Source: Roseinatronobacter bogoriensis DSM 18756
GTDB lineage: Bacteria; Pseudomonadota; Alphaproteobacteria; Rhodobacterales; Rhodobacteraceae
Assembly: GCF_004366635.1 (NCBI RefSeq)
Contig: NZ_SORN01000009.1
Location: forward strand, 62,001-126,000
DNA length: 64,000 nt
Direction of reading: 5' to 3'
The first letter of the stretch is position 1. Each line of letters begins with the position of its first letter. Shown here in pieces: positions 42,701 through 50,936 of the stretch. The notes beneath the pieces are model-generated. The model was not told the DNA's origin. It saw only the letters and a list, made by a program, of their open reading frames with translations, and did not search any database. The position numbers and the translations under genes are program-made.

Positions 42701-42927
42701 CTGTTCTGGGGGGGTTGCCCCTTGTCATGTCCACCGGACCGGGGGCCGAGGCGCGCGAGGCGCTGGGCTGGGTTGTCGTTGGCGGGCTTGGGCTGGCAAC
42801 CTTGGCGACGCTGTTCCTGACACCAGTGGCCTATCTGCTTCTGGCGCGTTACAGCAGCCCGCGCGCCGAAGGCCAGCGGCATCTGGAAAGCGAACTTGCA
42901 CGCGCGGCGGGCAGCACGGCGATCTGA
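39784..42927 (+). CDS. RND efflux pump, AcrB/MexF-like inner-membrane subunit
   Basis: This 1047-residue proton-driven exporter has twelve expected helices and two large periplasmic loops. The first helix region FVRRPILAFVFSALIVIAGLAG is followed by ELPNVDRPVITVTTQFSGAGPE, the typical porter-domain start. Proton-relay aspartates are in LVLATGMVVDDAIVVLENI near residue 405-422, and the TM10 relay Lys in GIMAKNGILIVEFAN near 935. It exports lipophilic compounds or drugs; the substrate is unknown. The ATG at 39784 is preferred to an extension inside the adaptor gene. It forms a two-gene operon with the adaptor. Confidence 0.92.
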   Translation: MTAPADNSSQTDTEMREVARSGIALFVRRPILAFVFSALIVIAGLAGLFAVEVRELPNVDRPVITVTTQFSGAGPESIDREVTSRIEGAVGRVAGVQSISSESRFGRSRVVAEFSDSTDIDVAATDIRDAIGRIRNALPDNVQEPRIIKADSDSDAVMRISVTSNARSVQDLTQLVEELVEDRLISAPGVADLQVFGAREAIFRVDIDMLELAARGLSIADIRAALRNVSFDVPAGSLSNDRQSIQVRTTANVQTPQAFESLVLRGDVRLGDVAVVTLGPAPGETILRANGETGIGLGIIRQAQSNTLDISSNVRAIVDELQGILPEDVRIFVTSDEATFVGGAIVEVMKTLSIALLIVIATIYLFLRDARATFVPAVTLPIALIGTVAAIYIVGFSVNILTLLALVLATGMVVDDAIVVLENIVRRRGQGLGTRAAAVLGTRQVFFAVVTTTATLAAVFVPLSFLPGQAGGLFREFGFTLAMAVLLSSVVALTLCPVLASRLLRESDTKAGTGPVARFGTWMAGVYAKALDRALMQPVAVIVAALLFAASGWFAAQTIPQELTPPEDRGVALLSVTAPQGVSIEYTDGKVREIEQIIAPLRASGEVTNLFSIVGIGGGDNRAFMVMTLADWDQRDRSQQEIVGQINAGLRNVIGVRAFAIQPNSLRIRGAGQGLRFAILGSNYDDLADNAQVLVDRMNEDPRFGQVRLDFETTQPQLSIEVDRDRASDLGVNLDGLGEALQAMLDGSSVGSVFIDDRSFDIQMLSTRTPVRDPSDLEQSFVRTDAGQILPISSFISLEERATAPQLTRESQQRAVQVTASLDPGFPLGTALAEAERLAAEILPANERLLPLSEAATLDETSGGIFLVFGFAVLIVFLVLAAQFESFISAIVVMVTVPLGLACAAFAMLFTGVSLNVYSQIGLVLLVGIMAKNGILIVEFANQLRDEGAELRDAILNASTIRLRPVMMTMTSTVLGGLPLVMSTGPGAEAREALGWVVVGGLGLATLATLFLTPVAYLLLARYSSPRAEGQRHLESELARAAGSTAI

Positions 42928-43027
42928 GCAAGGATGCAACGCGCAATAAACTCGTCTGCGACCCGGTGGCCCCCTTGTTGCCTGTGCGGGTTCTATCCTA
43001 TCTCTGCGCTGATGATAAAAGGATTGC

Positions 43028-44158
43028 TTGCAAGTGCAGATTCGGTTTGACCACGGTCCTGATGGGCGCGCCGCATGGTTTGAAGGTGCGGATGATCTGA
43101 TTGCGGCCCACGTCGCATCAGACGTTGAAGCAGCCTTTTTGCAAATGCAAAAGGCGCTCGAAGCCGGAAAATGGCTGGCGGGATACGCCGCCTATGAACT
43201 GGGCTACGCGCTGGAACCGCGGCTTCAAGCGCTCATGCCGCAGGACCGTATTCTGCCGCTATTGTGTTTCGGGGTCTATGACCGACCAACTGCTGCCGCG
43301 CCCCTCTCAGTTGGTCCTGCCGCGCTGCATGACCTGACACCGCGTTGGGATGGGGCGAGTTATGCGCGCGCTTTTGCGCGTTTGCATGACTGGATTGGCG
43401 CTGGCGATATCTATCAGGCCAATCTGACCTTTCCGATGGATGCGCGGGTCCAGGGAAGTTCGACCGCGCTTTATTCAGCGCTATCGGACCGGCAGAAAGT
43501 CGGCCACGGGGCGTTGGTTTTACAAGAAAATCTGCCTGATCTTCTATCACGTTCCCCCGAATTGTTCTTCCGCATCACGCAAAACGGCCAGATTGCCACG
43601 CGCCCGATGAAAGGCACCATGCCGCGCGGCGCGACCGCGCAGGAAGATGCAGACTTGCGCGCGCGACTTGCCAGCGACCCCAAGATTCAGGCCGAAAACC
43701 TGATGATCGTGGATTTGCTGCGTAATGATATCAGCCGCCTGTGCACCATCGGCAGCGTCAAGGTGCCAGAGTTATTCGCGGTCGAGACATATGCCACGGT
43801 TCACCAGATGACATCGCTGGTGACGGGACACTTGATGCCAACCCAGAAAGTGGGCGATGTCTTTCAGGCCCTGTTTCCATGCGGGTCAATTACCGGGGCA
43901 CCAAAACTGCGCGCGATGGAGATTATTCGCGCGTTGGAACCCGCGCCGAGAGAAGCGTATTGCGGTGCCATTGGTTGGTTTGCCCCAGATGGCAGCGCCG
44001 ATTTCAATGTGGCGATCCGCACGCTTATGGTTCAAGACGGGCGCGCTGTGCTGAATGTTGGCGGGGGTGTCGTCTGGGATTCCACCGCATCTGCCGAATA
44101 TGAGGAAGCATTGTGGAAAGCACGCTACGCAAAAGCGTTCCACACGGAACCTGCCTGA
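43028..44158 (+). CDS. pabB: aminodeoxychorismate synthase component I
   Basis: This 376-residue chorismate-utilising enzyme makes 4-amino-4-deoxychorismate for folate synthesis. Motifs: WIGAGDIYQANLTFPM near residue 120-135, SPELFFRI near 176, TRPMKGTMPRG near 190 with the catalytic Lys, ENLMIVDLLRNDISR near 223 and FPCGSITGAPKLRAMEIIR near 285. Length is shorter than E. coli PabB but usual in alphaproteobacteria. The start is TTG at 43028 or GTG at 43034; AAAGGA lies before both, with better spacing to GTG. It overlaps pabC by 46 bases. No pabA is adjacent. Confidence 0.88.
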   Translation: MQVQIRFDHGPDGRAAWFEGADDLIAAHVASDVEAAFLQMQKALEAGKWLAGYAAYELGYALEPRLQALMPQDRILPLLCFGVYDRPTAAAPLSVGPAALHDLTPRWDGASYARAFARLHDWIGAGDIYQANLTFPMDARVQGSSTALYSALSDRQKVGHGALVLQENLPDLLSRSPELFFRITQNGQIATRPMKGTMPRGATAQEDADLRARLASDPKIQAENLMIVDLLRNDISRLCTIGSVKVPELFAVETYATVHQMTSLVTGHLMPTQKVGDVFQALFPCGSITGAPKLRAMEIIRALEPAPREAYCGAIGWFAPDGSADFNVAIRTLMVQDGRAVLNVGGGVVWDSTASAEYEEALWKARYAKAFHTEPA

Positions 44159-44757
44159 TCGAGACATTCGGCTGGTATCCCGGATTGCGTCACGCCGAAT
44201 TGCACCTCGCGCGCATGGGCAGCGGTGCGAATGCGCTGGGCTTTCCATTCGATGTTGCACAGGCGCGGGCGAAAATGCACCAAGATAGCGCCAGCCCCCT
44301 GCGCTGCCGTATGACGCTGGACGCCCAAGGCAGATTGGATGTCACGACAGCACCACTTCCCATAGCGCCTTTGTTCTGGCGCGTTCGGGTCGCGTCAGAA
44401 CGACTACGCTCTGACGATCCGTGGCTGGCGGTCAAATCAACCCAGCGGGAATTCTATGACCAGATGCGCGCCAGCTTGCCCGAGGATGTCGATGAATGGC
44501 TGTTCCTGAATGAGCGTGATGAACTGGCAGAGGGGACAATCACCAATCTGTTTCTGGTCATGCCCGACGGGCGCAAGCTGACACCGGCGCAGGAATGTGG
44601 CGTGTTGCCCGGTGTGTTGCGCGCGGCGCTGCTTGCAGATGGGTGGTCCGAGGCCTGCCTGAGCTTGGATGATCTGCACCGTGCAACACAGGTGTTCATG
44701 GGAAATGCCTTGCGCGGGCTGATCCCTGCTGAGGTGACGACGCCGTATCGGGGCTAA
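44113..44757 (+). CDS. pabC: aminodeoxychorismate lyase-like class IV PLP enzyme
   Basis: This 214-residue class IV aminotransferase-fold protein probably splits pyruvate from aminodeoxychorismate to give p-aminobenzoate. It has LIETFGWYPG near residue 15, HLARMGSGANALGFPF near 31, KSTQREFYDQ near 107 with the PLP Lys, and ERDELAEGTITNLFLV near 133, the EGTxxNLF cofactor motif. GVLPGVLRAALL near 160 is also conserved. It starts with GTG at 44113 inside the pabB 3' end, indicating co-translation. It is somewhat shorter than typical PabC. Confidence 0.82.
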   Translation: MESTLRKSVPHGTCLIETFGWYPGLRHAELHLARMGSGANALGFPFDVAQARAKMHQDSASPLRCRMTLDAQGRLDVTTAPLPIAPLFWRVRVASERLRSDDPWLAVKSTQREFYDQMRASLPEDVDEWLFLNERDELAEGTITNLFLVMPDGRKLTPAQECGVLPGVLRAALLADGWSEACLSLDDLHRATQVFMGNALRGLIPAEVTTPYRG

Positions 44758-44842
44758 GGCATGAAAAACCACTCTGGCGCAGGTGTTTGACTTTTGCTGC
44801 GAAGAAAACAGGTCCATCGCCTGAAACACAGGATTGCAGAGT

Positions 44843-45055
44843 ATGACCAGACATTCCCCGGACCCTGCCACAACCAGCGAGATCATTGAGATGGCGCTGA
44901 GCGATCATGTCAGTTTTGAGCAAATTCGTGCGCAGCACGGGCTTGGGCCGGATCAGGTCAAAATCCTCATGCGTCAAAGTCTGAAACCGGGAAGCTACCG
45001 CGCCTGGCGCAAACGGGTGCGCGCCTTCGGCACCCGGCGCGAGGTTTACAAGTGA
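44843..45055 (+). CDS. DUF2805 (TIGR03643-like) small protein
   Basis: This 70-residue protein begins MTRHSPDPATTSEIIEMALSDHVSFEQI and continues IRAQHGLGPDQVKILMRQSLKPGSYRAWRKRV, the helix-turn-helix-like DUF2805 pattern with the conserved LKPGSYRAWRKRV end. Function is unknown; a nucleic-acid-binding role is plausible because of the basic C-terminal segment. ATG at 44843 follows a TTG at 44834 that could also serve. It overlaps the PNPOx-like gene by four bases (GTGA), so the two are coupled. Confidence 0.75.
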   Translation: MTRHSPDPATTSEIIEMALSDHVSFEQIRAQHGLGPDQVKILMRQSLKPGSYRAWRKRVRAFGTRREVYK

Positions 45056-45621
45056 ATCCTGACCCTCACCCTTGGGCATCGGATCTGGCCGAGCTTCATG
45101 CACAAGTCTGGACGCGACTGGCGCGCGGGGTCCGCGTCCGTCGCGCAGCGGCGCGGCACCCCACGCTTGCAACTGTTTCGCCAGCAGGCATGCCGCAAGC
45201 AAGGACAGTGGTATTGCGCGCGGCCGACAGTATGTCGGCCACTGTGGACATTCACACGGATATCAACTCGACCAAAGTGACGGAGTTGCGCGCAAATCCC
45301 TTGGCTGCTCTGCATGTCTGGGATGGGACGGCGCATCTGCAATTGCGCCTTGAGGTCCGTGCGACAATCCTCACAGGAATGGATGTGGCCGAAATCTGGG
45401 CGCTGGTGCCAGAGACATCTCGCATCGCATATGGAAGCAACCCCGCGCCGGGGCAGCCGGTCACAGATGGGCTTGCCTATGTCAAACACCCTGACCCCGC
45501 ATGCTTTGCGGTTCTGCGGCTGCATGTGCAGGCAATGGATGTGCTGCATCTTGGCCGCGACCATCGCCGCGCGCGGTTTGTTCGTGGGGATAATTGGGCA
45601 GGACAATGGCTGGCACCATGA
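45052..45621 (+). CDS. pyridoxamine-5'-phosphate-oxidase-like flavin/FMN-binding split-barrel protein
   Basis: This 189-residue protein has the split-barrel layout of PNPOx-like proteins: LATVSPAGMPQARTVVLRAAD near residue 39, then HTDINSTKVTELRANPLAALHVWD near 67 and LQLRLEVRATILTG near 96, ending with FAVLRLHVQAMDVLHL near 145. In this family FMN or F420 is held by the Arg/Lys region around 48-75. It could reduce or bind flavin-related substrates. It starts with GTG at 45052 overlapping the DUF2805 stop. It lacks the C-terminal signature of true PdxH, so I do not call it pdxH. Confidence 0.7.
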   Translation: MNPDPHPWASDLAELHAQVWTRLARGVRVRRAAARHPTLATVSPAGMPQARTVVLRAADSMSATVDIHTDINSTKVTELRANPLAALHVWDGTAHLQLRLEVRATILTGMDVAEIWALVPETSRIAYGSNPAPGQPVTDGLAYVKHPDPACFAVLRLHVQAMDVLHLGRDHRRARFVRGDNWAGQWLAP

Positions 45622-45699
45622 TCGCGCCTATGCGCGCTGCCCATTTCACTGCCAACACATAGCCGTCCGGTTGCGCAAAGCCCCCGCGCGTCTTAACTT

Positions 45700-46188
45700 A
45701 TGTTCAGGATGCAGATATTTTGGACAGCACTCTTTCACCGGTCGCTCCTTCTGGGTGGCGTCTGGACAAGCTTGACCGGCGCAGAGGCCCTTGCGCTGGG
45801 GGGGTTGGTGACAGCCCTCGCTGTGTGGCTTAGCTTGCGCTTGTTGCCCGCGACGCATCCGCTGGTGTTGTGGCGCGCTGTGCGGCATATTCCACGCTTC
45901 ATTGCCGGTTCGGTCGATGGTGGTGTCGATGTGGCGCGGCGCGCGTTTTCCCCGAATATGCGCCTGCGCCCCGGCTGGCTGGAGGTGCAAACCGATTTGC
46001 CGGATGGCGCGCGTGTCGTGTTGGGTGGAGAATTGTCGCTGATGCCCGGTACCTTGGCTGCGGGCAGTGAAGACGGAAAGCTGCTGGTGCATGTTTTGGA
46101 CACAGATGCAGGCTTTGATAATGCCATTCCGCGCGAAGCCGAGGATATTGCCACGATCATTGGGCATAAGCCAAAGGCGCGTCCATGA
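45700..46188 (+). CDS. mnhE: Mrp-type antiporter subunit E
   Basis: This 162-residue protein has two to three N-terminal membrane helices, then ARRAFSPNMRLRPGWLEVQTDLPD near residue 90 and VLGGELSLMPGTLAAGSEDGKLLVHVLDTD near 108, the MnhE signature. It is part of the membrane core of the antiporter. Start ATG at 45700; an internal ATG at 45709 is also possible. Its stop overlaps mnhF (ATGA). It is the first of eight coupled genes. Confidence 0.88.
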   Translation: MFRMQIFWTALFHRSLLLGGVWTSLTGAEALALGGLVTALAVWLSLRLLPATHPLVLWRAVRHIPRFIAGSVDGGVDVARRAFSPNMRLRPGWLEVQTDLPDGARVVLGGELSLMPGTLAAGSEDGKLLVHVLDTDAGFDNAIPREAEDIATIIGHKPKARP

Positions 46189-46511
46189 CACTGTGGTTGC
46201 ATACCCTTGCCATTGCACTGCTTGTCAGTCTTGGGGGCGCGCTGTGGCGCGTCTGGCGCGGTCCGTCGCAGGCAGACCGGATGATGGCGGCGCAATTGAT
46301 CGGAACAGGTGGGGTGGCCGTTCTGATGGTTCTGGCCGCCTTGCAGGACTGGGCGCTTCTGGTGGTGGCCTTTGCGCTGGCAACGCTTGCGGCCCTCGCG
46401 GCGGTGGGTTTCGTCAAGTCAGAAAGCCCAGACGGCGCGGGCGACCCGGAAGAAGCGCCGCCCGTCAAAAAGATGCGCGGGACAGGTCAAGACAGGGCGC
46501 AGAATGGCTGA
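46185..46511 (+). CDS. mnhF: Mrp-type antiporter subunit F
   Basis: This 108-residue protein has three helices, with RVWRGPSQADRMMAAQLIGTGGVAVL near residue 22-47, the MnhF/MrpF motif, and a polar C-terminal tail (KKMRGTGQDRAQNG) that is longer than in many homologues. It overlaps mnhG by 8 bases. Confidence 0.87.
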   Translation: MTLWLHTLAIALLVSLGGALWRVWRGPSQADRMMAAQLIGTGGVAVLMVLAALQDWALLVVAFALATLAALAAVGFVKSESPDGAGDPEEAPPVKKMRGTGQDRAQNG

Positions 46512-46788
46512 TATTGCAACCTATGTTTTGACCGGACTGGGGCTTGTGTTCTTTATCGCAGGCACAGTGGGGCTGATCCGTTTTCCTGACCAGTTCAGCC
46601 GCCTGCATGCGCTGACCAAGGGCGATAATCTGGGTCTTGGCTTTATCGCGCTGGGTGTCGCATTCCAGACAGAGACATGGGCACAAGTTGCCATGCTGCT
46701 GCTAATCTGGGGATTGGCGCTGCTGGCCGCCGGGACAGTGTCACAGCTTGTTGCCCGCGCGGCAGTGTCAGAATCACAAAAACCATGA
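46504..46788 (+). CDS. mnhG: Mrp-type antiporter subunit G
   Basis: The 94-residue protein has three helices and the MnhG block GTVGLIRFPDQFSRLHALTKGDNLGLG near residue 21-47. The ATG at 46504 lies in the mnhF 3' end. Its stop overlaps the next gene (ATGA). It is a small structural subunit of the complex. Confidence 0.88.
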   Translation: MADIATYVLTGLGLVFFIAGTVGLIRFPDQFSRLHALTKGDNLGLGFIALGVAFQTETWAQVAMLLLIWGLALLAAGTVSQLVARAAVSESQKP

Positions 46789-47711
46789 GTCTTGTGCTGG
46801 ATATGGCGCTTTGCGCCCTGATCCTCGGTGTCGGGCTGGCAACTGTCGCCGGTCATGGCGTTTTCCGCGCAGTTATTTTCTTTATCACCTATGGGCTGCT
46901 TCTGGCGATTGGATGGGCGCGTCTTGGTGCCTATGACGTGGCCCTTGCCGAAGCGGCGATCAGCGCAGGGCTGACGGGTGTGCTGCTGCTGGCGGCGCAT
47001 GGGCGGTTGCGCCGGCTGCGCGCGGCTGAAGAGGCCCCCTTGCGACCCAACCTGCCTGCCGCGCTCGTCGCAACCGGAATAGCGCTTGCTTTGGGTTGGG
47101 CGTGGTTTGCGCTGCCAGACCCCACAGCGCCGGACCTGACCGCCGCGCTGCCGCAATCTGGTGTCGGCAACCCTGTCACGGCTGTGTTGCTGAATTTCCG
47201 GGCATGGGACACGTTGCTGGAAGCGATAATCCTACTGGCTGCGCTGATCGGGTTGTGGATGCTGGCGCGGGATCGTGCATGGGATAACCCTCTTGGGTTG
47301 CGGTATCACGCGCGCGCGGGTGGTGTGATGGCCAGTTTCGGGCGTGTTCTTCCCCCGATTGGCCTGATTTTCGGTATCTACCTTGTCTGGGCCGGGGCCG
47401 AGATGACGGGCGGTGCGTTTCAGGGGGGGACCGTGCTGGCAGCCGTGTGCCTTGTGTCTATCATGGCGGATGTCTTGCCTGCGCCGCGAATTGCGCAACC
47501 TGCATGGCGCCTAGCGCTTGTGTTCGGGCCGGGCGTGTTTTTGCTGTCGGGGGTTGCGGGTGCCGTTTTCGCGCAGGGGTTTCTGGCCCTGCCGCCTGAA
47601 TTGGCAAAGCCCGCCATCGTTACGATTGAAGCGGCCTTGACCCTGTCCATCGCAGTCACGCTGGTCCTGCTGGTCATCGGCCCGCCGGATGAAGGGGGGC
47701 AGGACGCATGA
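46785..47711 (+). CDS. fused DUF4040 (MbhD-like) and MnhB-domain antiporter subunit
   Basis: This 308-residue membrane protein joins two modules. The N-terminal ~90 residues (ATVAGHGVFRAVIFFITYGLLLAIGWARLGAYDVALAEAAISAGLTGVLLLAA) are the DUF4040/MbhD module, which elsewhere forms the C-terminal part of MrpA. From about residue 190 follows an MnhB domain (GRVLPPIGLIFGIYLVWAGAEMTGGAFQGGTVLAAVCLV). In between is a single-helix MbhE-like segment with FRAWDTLLEAIILLAALIGLW. The missing full MrpA is thus divided between this gene and the separate antiporter-like subunits. Overlaps neighbours by four bases on each side. Confidence 0.85.
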   Translation: MSLVLDMALCALILGVGLATVAGHGVFRAVIFFITYGLLLAIGWARLGAYDVALAEAAISAGLTGVLLLAAHGRLRRLRAAEEAPLRPNLPAALVATGIALALGWAWFALPDPTAPDLTAALPQSGVGNPVTAVLLNFRAWDTLLEAIILLAALIGLWMLARDRAWDNPLGLRYHARAGGVMASFGRVLPPIGLIFGIYLVWAGAEMTGGAFQGGTVLAAVCLVSIMADVLPAPRIAQPAWRLALVFGPGVFLLSGVAGAVFAQGFLALPPELAKPAIVTIEAALTLSIAVTLVLLVIGPPDEGGQDA

Positions 47712-48010
47712 ATCTGACGGTCTTTGCGCTGACGGGGGCCGCCTTGGTTGGTCTTGGGGTCTATGGTCTGATCGCGCGCGTGCATATGCTGCGCCGGATC
47801 ATGGCATTTAACCTGATCGGTTCCGGCCTGTTCCTGTTCTTTGGCGCGGCCGGGGCGCGTGGCGTTGGGCTGGACCCCATCCCGCAGGCGCTGATTATCA
47901 CTGGCATTGTTGTTGCCCTTTCTGCCAGTGCACTGGCCGTTGGCCTTGTTGTGGCGCTTGCGCGCAGTTCCGGCACAGCCTGCCTGCCAGATGAAGCGGG
48001 TGACACGTGA
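47708..48010 (+). CDS. mnhC: Mrp-type antiporter subunit C
   Basis: This 100-residue NuoK-like protein has three helices, with RRIMAFNLIGSGLFLFF near residue 29 and DPIPQALIITGIVVALSASALAVGLVVALA near 57, the MnhC/NuoK signature. The conserved Glu of NuoK TM2 is not visible in the FNLIGSG segment. It overlaps the preceding and following genes by four bases each. Confidence 0.88.
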   Translation: MNLTVFALTGAALVGLGVYGLIARVHMLRRIMAFNLIGSGLFLFFGAAGARGVGLDPIPQALIITGIVVALSASALAVGLVVALARSSGTACLPDEAGDT

Positions 48011-49476
48011 CTGCACTGATTTCCTGGCTTGTGTTGCCGCTATTTGCAGCATTGGCGGCGATTGCACTGCCTTCGCGTGCACGGTTGCCCGCTGCACTGC
48101 TGGGTGTCGGGCTGACAGTGGTGGCATCCATCTGGCTGACAATCGAAGTCTGGAATACGGGCGCTGTAACAGTATCGCTTGGCGGTTGGCGCCCGCCCAT
48201 CGGTATTGCCTTGCGCGCGGATGGGCTGGGTGCGGCACTTGGGGTCATGACCGCGCTGGTGATGGTCGCCGTGGCGCTGGCTGCGCGGCATGAACTGGCC
48301 GCGAAGGTTGCCGGACCACGCATAGGTTTCGGGTTCTGGCCGCTGATGCTGCTGCTTTGGGCTGCGTTGAATGCGGTCTATGTCGCGCGCGATCTTTTCA
48401 ACCTCTATGTCGGGTTGGAGTTGATCACCCTGACAGCCGTGGCGCTGGTGGCCATATCCGGCAAGGCTGCGGCAATCGCAGCCGCATTGCGCTATCTGCT
48501 GTTCGCGCTTGCAGGGTCGTTGCTGTATCTGGCCGGTGTGGTGCTGACCTATGCCGCGCATGGTACGCTTGACATTTCGCTGCTGGCCGCGCGGACAGTT
48601 GCGCCGGGTGATGCGCTTGCGCTGGGGCTGATGACAGCGGGGCTATTGGTCAAGACAGCGCTGTTTCCCTTCCATGTCTGGCTGCCCCCTGCCCATTCTG
48701 CGGCCCCTGCGCCTGCTTCGGCCCTGCTATCCGCGCTGGTGCCCAAGGCATCGCTGCTGATCCTGTTGCGGATTTGGTTCGAGGCAATGCCAGAGCTTGC
48801 CACCCCCATGACCCAGAGCGCCTTGGCAAGTCTGGGGGCGCTGGCGGTCATCTGGGGCGGTGTTCTGGCGCTGCTTCAGTCGCGGCTGAAACTGATCGTT
48901 GCCTATTCGACAGTTGCGCAACTGGGCTATATCTTTCTGGTGTTTCCATTGGCTGGTGGGGATGGCGCGGCACAGCCTTGGGCGGCAGGCGCATGGACGG
49001 GTGCAATCTTCCAGATGCTCGCCCACGGGCTGGCCAAGGCCGCCATGTTTCTGGCCGCAGGCATTTATATCGCGGCTATCGGCAGTGACAGGCTGGGCGA
49101 TATGCGCGGGCTGGCGCGTGCCTTGCCGATGACGGGGTTCGCCTTTGCGCTTGCATCAATCACATTGCTTGGCTTGCCGCCCTCTGCCGGGTTCACGGCA
49201 AAATACTTGATGATGACGGCAGCCTTTGCATCCGGTCAATGGGCCTGGGCGCTTGTGCCGGCTGGCGGCGGTTTGTTGGCGGCGGCATATCTGTACCGCC
49301 CCCTGAGCGCGATTTTCGCGCGCGACACAGCATTAACGCCGCGCCCTATCCCTTGGGCCTGGCAGACAGTCCCACTTGTTCTGGCTGCGCTCTCGGTGGC
49401 TTTGGGTCTGCTATCGTCGATCCCGTTCGAATTCTTGCAGATCGGACGCCCTGAACAGGCGGCGGAGGGGTTATGA
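48007..49476 (+). CDS. antiporter-like subunit 1 (MnhD/NuoN-like)
   Basis: This 489-residue protein has fourteen predicted helices of the Nuo L/M/N fold. The conserved Glu of helix 5 is in NLYVGLELITLT near residue 140, the helix 7 Lys in GLLVKTALFPFHVWLPPAH near 215, a further Lys in LVPKASLLIL near 245 and the Lys in HGLAKAAMFLAAGIY near 340. It should carry one of the three ion channels of the complex. It starts with GTG overlapping the mnhC stop and overlaps the next gene by four bases. Confidence 0.85.
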   Translation: MTALISWLVLPLFAALAAIALPSRARLPAALLGVGLTVVASIWLTIEVWNTGAVTVSLGGWRPPIGIALRADGLGAALGVMTALVMVAVALAARHELAAKVAGPRIGFGFWPLMLLLWAALNAVYVARDLFNLYVGLELITLTAVALVAISGKAAAIAAALRYLLFALAGSLLYLAGVVLTYAAHGTLDISLLAARTVAPGDALALGLMTAGLLVKTALFPFHVWLPPAHSAAPAPASALLSALVPKASLLILLRIWFEAMPELATPMTQSALASLGALAVIWGGVLALLQSRLKLIVAYSTVAQLGYIFLVFPLAGGDGAAQPWAAGAWTGAIFQMLAHGLAKAAMFLAAGIYIAAIGSDRLGDMRGLARALPMTGFAFALASITLLGLPPSAGFTAKYLMMTAAFASGQWAWALVPAGGGLLAAAYLYRPLSAIFARDTALTPRPIPWAWQTVPLVLAALSVALGLLSSIPFEFLQIGRPEQAAEGL

Positions 49477-50936
49477 CCACAACCCTGCCCCTATTGCTTC
49501 TGATGACTTCGCTTCTGCCCGCAGCGGTGACGTTCTTCCTCGCGCAGGACAGCCATATCCTGCGCAACACATTGCAACTTGGCGGCGCTGTTATAAAACT
49601 GGGCCTGATTGTCTGGATGTTGTTCGCAGTGGCGACAGGTGCCACTTATGAGGCAGAGTTTCCCCTGGCGCCTGGGCTTGTGATCCTGTTGCGGATCGAC
49701 GCGCTGGCGCTGTTGTTCATTTCGCTATCAGGCGCGCTCTGGCTGCTGACGACGATCTATGCAATCGCTTATTTCGGCACCAAGGCGGAATTGTCACGCT
49801 TTTTCGGGTTCTTCAGCCTTTGCGTGGCGGCAACAACGGGTCTGGCCCTGTCCGGATCGCTGATATCGTTCTTCATCTTCTTCGAATTGCTGACACTCAG
49901 CACATGGCCTTTGGTTGCGCATAAGCAAAACAAACCCTCGCTGGCGGCGGCAAAGGTATATTTCACCTATGCGCTGCCCGGATCGGCGGCGTTGCTATGG
50001 GCGATCATCTGGCTGGAAAGCGCCACAGGCCCTGTACTGTTCACGGAACCCCCTGATCTGAGCGGGCTGGACCCCGCCGCGCTGCGCGCCATTTTTGCGC
50101 TGTTCATCATCGGTGTCGGGGTAAAGGCCGCGCTGGTGCCGCTGCATGGCTGGCTGCCAGCGGCAATGGCCGCACCTGCGCCGGTTTCTGCGCTGCTGCA
50201 TGCGGTTGCTGTGGTCAAGGCGGGCGCGTTTGGGGTTGTGCGCATTGTCTATGATGTTTTCGGCGCAGAAAACATGACTGCGCTGGGGGTCGGTGTGCCG
50301 TTGGCGATTGTGGCGTCAGTGACAATTGTGTGGGGGTCTTTCCGGGCCTTGCAGCAAGATGAGATCAAGAAACGCCTTGCTTTTTCAACCGTGTCGCAGG
50401 TCAGCTATATTGTGCTGGGTGCGGCCCTCGCCAGCCCTTTGGCGATGATTGGCGGGCTTGTGCATCTGGTCCATCAGGGGCTTATGAAAATCACGCTTTT
50501 CTTCTGCGCAGGCATTTATGACGAGCGTGCGGGCATAAAGCGTATCGAGGGCTTGAACGGCATGGGCAAACAGATGCCCTGGACCTCGGCCTGTTTCAGC
50601 ATTGGTGCAATGGGCATGATCGGATTGCCCCCGCTGGCGGGGTTTATCAGCAAGTTTTACCTTGGGCTTGGCGCGATGGAGGCCGGCGCGCCGTGGGTTC
50701 TGGCTGTGCTGCTGGCCTCGACCTTGCTGAATGCGGCCTATTTCCTGCCGTTGCTATACCGTCTGTGGTTCCTGCCCCGTGCCGAAGATGCGAGGGGCGA
50801 TGAACGGGCATCCGGGCTGGTGTTGCCCGCTGTGGTCACGGCTGCGGCGACGCTGGGCGTCGGGCTGCTGGCTGCCAGCCCGATCAGCCCCTTGGGCTGG
50901 GCTACGCTGATTGTCACGCAGGGGTATGGGCCATGA
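49473..50936 (+). CDS. mnhD: antiporter-like subunit 2 (MnhD-like)
   Basis: This 487-residue protein has the same fold. Key residues are intact: FFIFFELLTLSTWPLVAH near residue 133 with the Glu, GVGVKAALVPLHGWLPAAM near 212 with the Lys, VVKAGAFGVVRIVYD near 245 and HQGLMKITLFFCAGIYDERAG near 335. PPLAGFISKFYLG near 385 is the NuoM/MnhD-like block. It is the closest of the three to canonical MnhD. Overlaps by four bases at both ends. Confidence 0.85.
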   Translation: MTTTLPLLLLMTSLLPAAVTFFLAQDSHILRNTLQLGGAVIKLGLIVWMLFAVATGATYEAEFPLAPGLVILLRIDALALLFISLSGALWLLTTIYAIAYFGTKAELSRFFGFFSLCVAATTGLALSGSLISFFIFFELLTLSTWPLVAHKQNKPSLAAAKVYFTYALPGSAALLWAIIWLESATGPVLFTEPPDLSGLDPAALRAIFALFIIGVGVKAALVPLHGWLPAAMAAPAPVSALLHAVAVVKAGAFGVVRIVYDVFGAENMTALGVGVPLAIVASVTIVWGSFRALQQDEIKKRLAFSTVSQVSYIVLGAALASPLAMIGGLVHLVHQGLMKITLFFCAGIYDERAGIKRIEGLNGMGKQMPWTSACFSIGAMGMIGLPPLAGFISKFYLGLGAMEAGAPWVLAVLLASTLLNAAYFLPLLYRLWFLPRAEDARGDERASGLVLPAVVTAAATLGVGLLAASPISPLGWATLIVTQGYGP

